A program made the translations under genes and the position numbers. Positions 61,086 through 64,000 of a stretch of 64,000 bases of DNA are shown in pieces. Where the stretch lies: assembly GCA_020443345.1 (NCBI GenBank), contig JAGRIH010000009.1:17793-81792 (forward strand). Reading direction: 5' to 3'. A model generated the notes under the pieces. That model did not search any database, was not told the DNA's origin, and saw only the letters and a program-made list of their open reading frames with translations. Position 1 is the first letter of the stretch, and the number at the start of each line of letters is the position of its first letter. The stretch is from Halioglobus sp. Its GTDB lineage: Bacteria; Pseudomonadota; Gammaproteobacteria; Pseudomonadales; Halieaceae.

Positions 61086-61412
61086 AGCATGTAACGGCTT
61101 GATCCGGCCCACTTCTTCCTTGACAGACTGAACCGCCACCCAAAGGTCGACAGACCGCTGCGCGTTCAACCAGAATTCCGGAGAGTTTCCAAACAAACGA
61201 GCAAGTCTGAGCGCCATTTCAGGACTAACAGCACGGCGCTCACGTAGTAATTCATTAACGGACTGACGAGAGACACCTAGACGTTCAGCCAGCTTCGAAA
61301 CAGTTAAGCCATAGTCCGGCAGGAAATCCTCCCTCAGCATTTCACCAGGATGAGTCGGCTTGCGTTGCATGCCGGTGGTATTAGGAATAGTCATAGTCAT
61401 CACCTCATTCAA
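61080..61412 (-). CDS. higA: HigA-type antitoxin (array cassette)
   Basis: A helix-turn-helix antitoxin of the HigA/VapI family: PTHPGEMLREDFLPDYGLTVSKLAERLGVSRQSVNELLRERRAVSPEMALRLARLFGNSPEFWLNAQRSVDLWVA. The C-terminal stop is inside attC C. The ATG at 61412 overlaps the higB stop by 4 bp; Met6 (MTIPNTT) is an alternative start. It neutralises the co-encoded HigB and probably represses the pair. Confidence 0.9.
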   Translation of the reverse strand: MNEVMTMTIPNTTGMQRKPTHPGEMLREDFLPDYGLTVSKLAERLGVSRQSVNELLRERRAVSPEMALRLARLFGNSPEFWLNAQRSVDLWVAVQSVKEEVGRIKPLHAA

Positions 61413-61690
61413 TGGTAGTCACACACTTCGACTTCATACGCATCGCCATCTTCAAAACCAAAACAGATACGCCACTGATCATTTATCGAAATCGAGTGCT
61501 GCCCCTGCCTGTTTCCGGAAAGCGGATCAAAGCGATTGCCCGGCGGCACTTTTAAATCCTCCAACTGTTCTGCCAGATTCACGTATTCAAGTTTTCTGGC
61601 AGCTCTTGATGTGGCATCCGCAGGAAACTTCTTTGACTTGCCCTTGGAGTACAGTTCTCGAGTTCGTCTGTCAGCGAAGGATTTGATCAT
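61409..61690 (-). CDS. higB: HigB-type toxin (array cassette)
   Basis: A 93-residue RelE-fold toxin: IKSFADRRTRELYSKGKSKKFPADATSRAARKLEYVNLA, GNRFDPLSGNRQGQHSISINDQWRICFGFEDGDAYEVEVCDYH. HigB toxins cleave mRNA on the ribosome. It precedes higA (toxin first), the usual higBA order, with 4-bp overlap. Toxin-antitoxin cassettes are typical stabilisers of integron arrays. Confidence 0.9.
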   Translation of the reverse strand: MIKSFADRRTRELYSKGKSKKFPADATSRAARKLEYVNLAEQLEDLKVPPGNRFDPLSGNRQGQHSISINDQWRICFGFEDGDAYEVEVCDYH

Positions 61691-62085
61691 GACCCAAAAT
61701 GTATCGCGTCACGTGACGAATGTCAATGGTACCTAAAGGTTGACTGCATAATCGGGATAGGGGGTCGTAGTCGCTAACCTGCGGGAAAAACAGGACAAAG
61801 TCAGTTGCTGGGTGCGTGAGTTGATTCAGCGCAGAGGCTACCTGCGGGCGGTCGTTGCCCTGGCAGCGAGAAACGCACGGATGATATGGACGCTGGTGGT
61901 AAGGCAGGAAACGTACCGTGTCATGCCGGCATAGTGTGAAACCGGAACGAGACAGATTCAGAGAACAGTGGGATTAATTCCCAGCGGTTAACAGAAGGTG
62001 CTCACCGAGTTCTGCGAGGGTGGTAGACGACAACGAGTCAGACCGAGGAAACGACAGCCTGGTGTGGTAAGAGATCTTCGAGATC
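61691..62085. other. Array gap with IS110-family remnant
   Basis: There is no full gene. GATTATGC (61743-61750, minus strand) at the left may be the R'-type end of a lost attC. A transposase C-terminal fragment (61761-61934) follows, and then about 150 bp with no reading frame, in the position where IS1111-type elements carry their guide RNA and right end. Confidence 0.5.
61761..61934 (+). pseudogene. C-terminal fragment of an IS110-family transposase
   Basis: The plus-strand frame reads VVVANLREKQDKVSCWVREL, IQRRGYLRAVVALAARNARM, IWTLVVRQETYRVMPA and a stop. The ALAARNARMIWTLV segment followed by a few polar residues is the end of an IS110/IS1111-family transposase (compare VVAVALANKTARVAWAIVHN in the intact copy at 62919). 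The upstream part is absent and a stop precedes it. Confidence 0.7.
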
Positions 62086-62141
62086 CTCTAACAGATAAAG
62101 ATATGTCGCGGCGGAGCGCAACATATCTTTATCTGTTATGC
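62086..62141 (-). other. attC-like palindrome B
   Basis: Two perfect 18-nt arms (TAACAGATAAAGATATGT at 62089-62106 and its complement at 62121-62138) surround CGCGGCGGAGCGCA. Core-like ends are CTCTAAC and GTTATGC. It overlaps the stop codon of higA. A strong hairpin like this could also be a terminator, but the related half-site at 58334-58360 argues for a recombination site. Confidence 0.5.
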
Positions 62142-62429
62142 GGCATATAGCTTCTGAACCTTCATTTTCGGTGATTCCTGCCGGGCAACCCATAGGTCGT
62201 ACTGAGACTGTTGGTTGAGCCAACTTTCTGGCGTTGTGTTGAACGCAATTGACAGACGAATAGCCATTTCAGGGCTAATTCCAGCCCTTCCGTTCAAAAT
62301 AGCTGACAGAGTTTTGCGACTAACGCCTAGTGCAGCAGCTGCGTCTGTGATCGTCAGTTCCAGCGGTTCCAAGCATAAGTCACGCAAAACTTCGCCCGGA
62401 TGCGGCGGATTGTGCATAGTCATAGTCAT
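62136..62429 (-). CDS. higA: HigA-type antitoxin (array cassette)
   Basis: A 97-residue protein with an HTH domain: [75 protein letters not shown]. The stop codon is inside the palindrome B. Separated from its toxin gene by 2 bp. Similar in layout to the pair at 61080-61690 but clearly a different allele, so the two may not cross-react. Confidence 0.9.
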   Translation of the reverse strand: MTMTMHNPPHPGEVLRDLCLEPLELTITDAAAALGVSRKTLSAILNGRAGISPEMAIRLSIAFNTTPESWLNQQSQYDLWVARQESPKMKVQKLYAA

Positions 62430-62431
62430 CT

Positions 62432-62710
62432 TCAGTGATAATCCTCGTAATCGATGTCCATGGCGTCCGGAGCCTCAAAACGAAAGGTAACGCGCCAGTT
62501 CCCACTCACTCGAACGGACCACCGCCCCTTCTGCCTGCCCTTCAGCTGATGCAGATACAATCCAGGAAGATTCATATCATTCGCCTCAGTGGCGGCCTGG
62601 AGCCTAACCAGAATTAGTCGGAGTTTCTTTGCATGTTCAGACTGGATTCCTGAAGTCTTCCCGCTTTGGAAGAATCGCTGCAGTCCTTTGTGCTTGAAGC
62701 TCCGAACCAT
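62432..62710 (-). CDS. higB: HigB-type toxin (array cassette)
   Basis: A 92-residue RelE-fold toxin: [75 protein letters not shown], ending [11 protein letters not shown]. It is the first gene after attC A. Toxin-first order, as in the classical higBA. The start at 62710 is the earliest ATG of the motif-bearing frame. Confidence 0.9.
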   Translation of the reverse strand: MVRSFKHKGLQRFFQSGKTSGIQSEHAKKLRLILVRLQAATEANDMNLPGLYLHQLKGRQKGRWSVRVSGNWRVTFRFEAPDAMDIDYEDYH

Positions 62711-62762
62711 AGATCGAATAGTAACCTATTACGTTACGGGTTACAAGACACGGTGTGGAGCC

Positions 62763-62822
62763 GCATAATCGCTGCCACCAACGGCGCGCTACAAGCGCGT
62801 TCCGTTGCTTGGCCTGTTAGGC
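62763..62822 (-). other. attC-like site A beside IS1111
   Basis: A 60-bp palindromic site. It ends GTTAGGC on the plus strand (perfect core GTTRRRY) and GCATAAT on the other side. The paired boxes CAACGG/CCGTTG and CGCGC/GCGCG flank a 5-nt centre. Length and layout equal the compact attC of classical cassettes. The IS1111-type element starts next to its core-site end. Confidence 0.65.
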
Positions 62823-64000
62823 AATGGGATGGACTCCTCCTCACCCTATCATTTCGGCGTCGATGCGCCAGAATGGTAGTTGTAGTACAACCATTCAGAG
62901 GATGAGGAGAAGCCCAATATGAACATTACACGAGTAGGTGTGGATATCGCAAAATCTGTTTTCCACGTACACGCAGTCGATCGCCACGAAAGCACTCAGT
63001 GGCAAGCCAAGCTCAAGCGCAACGAATGGCTTGACGCACTGTCTGAGCGCCTCGCTCCTGGTGCGGAGATCGGCATGGAGGCGTGTGCATCGGCCCACCA
63101 TTGGGCAAGAGAACTGCAGAAGCGAGGGTATTGGGTGAAACTCATCGCCGCCCAGTTCGTTAAACCCTACGTCAAAAGTAACAAAAATGACGCGGTGGAC
63201 GCCGAGGCGATTTGCGAGGCGATGAGTCGTCCCGGGATGCGGTTTGTCGCCGTCAAGAGCGTTGCACAGCAGGATACACAGGCGGCGCATAGGATTCGAG
63301 AGGAACTGGTCGGTCAACGCACGGCGAAGGCAAACCAGATACGGGGGCTGGTTGGCGAATACGGTATCGTCGCCCCCGTGGGCATCCAGCAGCTACGCCG
63401 CGCGTTGCCCCAGTGGCTAGAGAATGCGGAGAACGGGCTGACTGATGAATTCCGGGCTTTGCTCGCTGACCTAGTCGAAGACCTGCGCTACCTTGATGAT
63501 CGTATTGAGGGTCTCACTGAGCGGATCTCGCGGTGTGTAGACAGAGACCCGGTGGCAAGGCGCTTGTTGGAGCTGCGCGGTGTCGGTCCACTGACTGCCA
63601 GCGCACTGGCCGGCGCCCTGGGGGATGGCAAAACGTTTACCAAAGGACGTGATTTTGCCGCCTCTGTGGGGCTCACGCCGCGTCAGCATAGTACCGGCGG
63701 CAAAGACCGATTACTGGGGATCAGTAAACGCGGTGACAGCTACCTGCGGAAGCTGCTGATCCACGGTGCCCGGGCTGTGCTGCGGTACGCAAAGAATCGC
63801 AACGATGGGCTCAGTCAGTGGCTGAACGATCTGTCGGCACGCAAGCATGCAAATGTTGTGGCTGTCGCGCTGGCGAACAAAACAGCGCGAGTAGCGTGGG
63901 CGATCGTACACAATGATACGGTCTATGACCCGGCGCTCGCAGCCGGGCACTAAACCAGTTAATTGTTGAATGAAATCACTACTGTCCGGTTAATTATTGA
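62823..64000 (+). mobile_element. IS1111-type (IS110 family) insertion sequence, right end outside window
   Basis: The element carries the transposase gene at 62919-63953 and begins beside attC A. Near its left end lies GGACTCCTCCTCACCC (62831-62846), possibly subterminal inverted-repeat material, and a hairpin (AATGGTAGTTGT/ACAACCATT) at 62873-62896. Elements of the IS1111-attC group are known to insert at attC sites, and this position agrees. The exact ends cannot be read, because no target duplication is formed and the window stops 47 bp after the gene. Confidence 0.75.
62919..63953 (+). CDS. IS110/IS1111-family transposase
   Basis: A 344-residue DEDD-type transposase: ITRVGVDIAKSVFHVHAVDR contains Asp9, EIGMEACASAHHWARELQKRG contains Glu54, and VKSNKNDAVDAEAI contains Asp91 and Asp94. 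The C-terminal transposase_20 domain has LLELRGVGPLTASALAGALGD and SVGLTPRQHSTGGKDRLLGISKRGDSYLR with the presumed catalytic Ser. The style is that of the IS1111 group, whose members use an RNA guide (seekRNA or bridge RNA) encoded downstream of the gene; here that region is cut by the window end. Confidence 0.92.
   Translation: MNITRVGVDIAKSVFHVHAVDRHESTQWQAKLKRNEWLDALSERLAPGAEIGMEACASAHHWARELQKRGYWVKLIAAQFVKPYVKSNKNDAVDAEAICEAMSRPGMRFVAVKSVAQQDTQAAHRIREELVGQRTAKANQIRGLVGEYGIVAPVGIQQLRRALPQWLENAENGLTDEFRALLADLVEDLRYLDDRIEGLTERISRCVDRDPVARRLLELRGVGPLTASALAGALGDGKTFTKGRDFAASVGLTPRQHSTGGKDRLLGISKRGDSYLRKLLIHGARAVLRYAKNRNDGLSQWLNDLSARKHANVVAVALANKTARVAWAIVHNDTVYDPALAAGH

Noticed and set aside
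62089..62138. Palindrome B as a plain rho-independent terminator
   Set aside because: There is no T-run after the stem on either strand, and a nearly identical arm occurs after another cassette at 58334-58360; a recombination-site origin explains both. Termination as a secondary effect is not excluded.
1..64000. CRISPR arrays, tRNA or rRNA genes
   Set aside because: No regularly spaced repeats and no cloverleaf or rRNA-like sequence was seen when scanning the intergenic regions.

Overview
The window is about 62% GC, gene-dense and mostly minus-strand, with three TonB-dependent receptors, one FecI/FecR signalling pair and many acyl-CoA-processing genes. It looks like a marine, steroid- or terpenoid-degrading gammaproteobacterium (Halieaceae/Spongiibacteraceae-like). 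That placement is inferred from protein style, not tested.

Layout. 1-3442: partial CoxM-type flavoprotein, a PaaG-like crotonase and a luciferase-like monooxygenase (LLM), divergent from a CoxG-like gene. 3549-4014: small DUF2442/DUF4160 pair. 4032-5764: Old Yellow Enzyme and a SnoaL-like protein. 6022-20989: a long minus-strand block that matches, gene for gene, the mycobacterial KstR2-type set for steroid rings C and D (IpdF, FadE30, FadE33-like, SDR, FadA6, FadE32, FadE31, EchA20, IpdC, Ltp3-like/DUF35, IpdB, IpdA). FadD3, the entry CoA ligase for the propanoate side chain of HIP, is at 23016 on the other strand. 21068-22461: a 307-bp duplication flanking a parDE module and leaving a truncated gene copy. 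24650-36072: TonB receptors, another crotonase and LLM, and an ECF sigma/FecR pair. 36285-43455: MOSC, VOC, SDR, sulfotransferase, DUF1214, MFS and thioesterase genes. 43623-55764: a second acyl-CoA block with three CaiB/BaiF transferases, an Ltp2-like retro-aldolase with its DUF35 partner, a MenB/BadI-like crotonase, a deazaflavin-type reductase and a BaiH-like flavoenzyme. 56139-58250: dynamin-like GTPase. 58308-62822: AT-richer cassettes, all minus strand, separated by attC-like sites: an integron-type cassette array without a visible integrase. 62823 to the end: an IS1111-type element abutting an attC.

How it fits together. TonB receptors, probably under FecI/FecR control, would import a hydrophobic polycyclic substrate. 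Ltp/DUF35 aldolases, CaiB transferases and LLM/OYE/deazaflavin-type redox enzymes would trim and activate it. FadD3, IpdF, the FadE dehydrogenases, IpdC, EchA20, IpdAB and FadA6 would open rings D and C and feed central metabolism. Four separate promoters share an upstream motif starting TGTCCYGATATG, placed 68-69 bp before a TARACT-like -10 box. They control an LLM operon, a SnoaL-like gene, fadD3 and the deazaflavin/BaiH-like pair, which suggests one regulator whose gene is not in this window.

The most interesting observations are this promoter architecture, the attC-flanked cassette array with IS1111-family elements beside the attC sites, two intergenic repeats with a conserved loop but different self-complementary stems, and a TonB receptor carrying what looks like a second, internal signal peptide.
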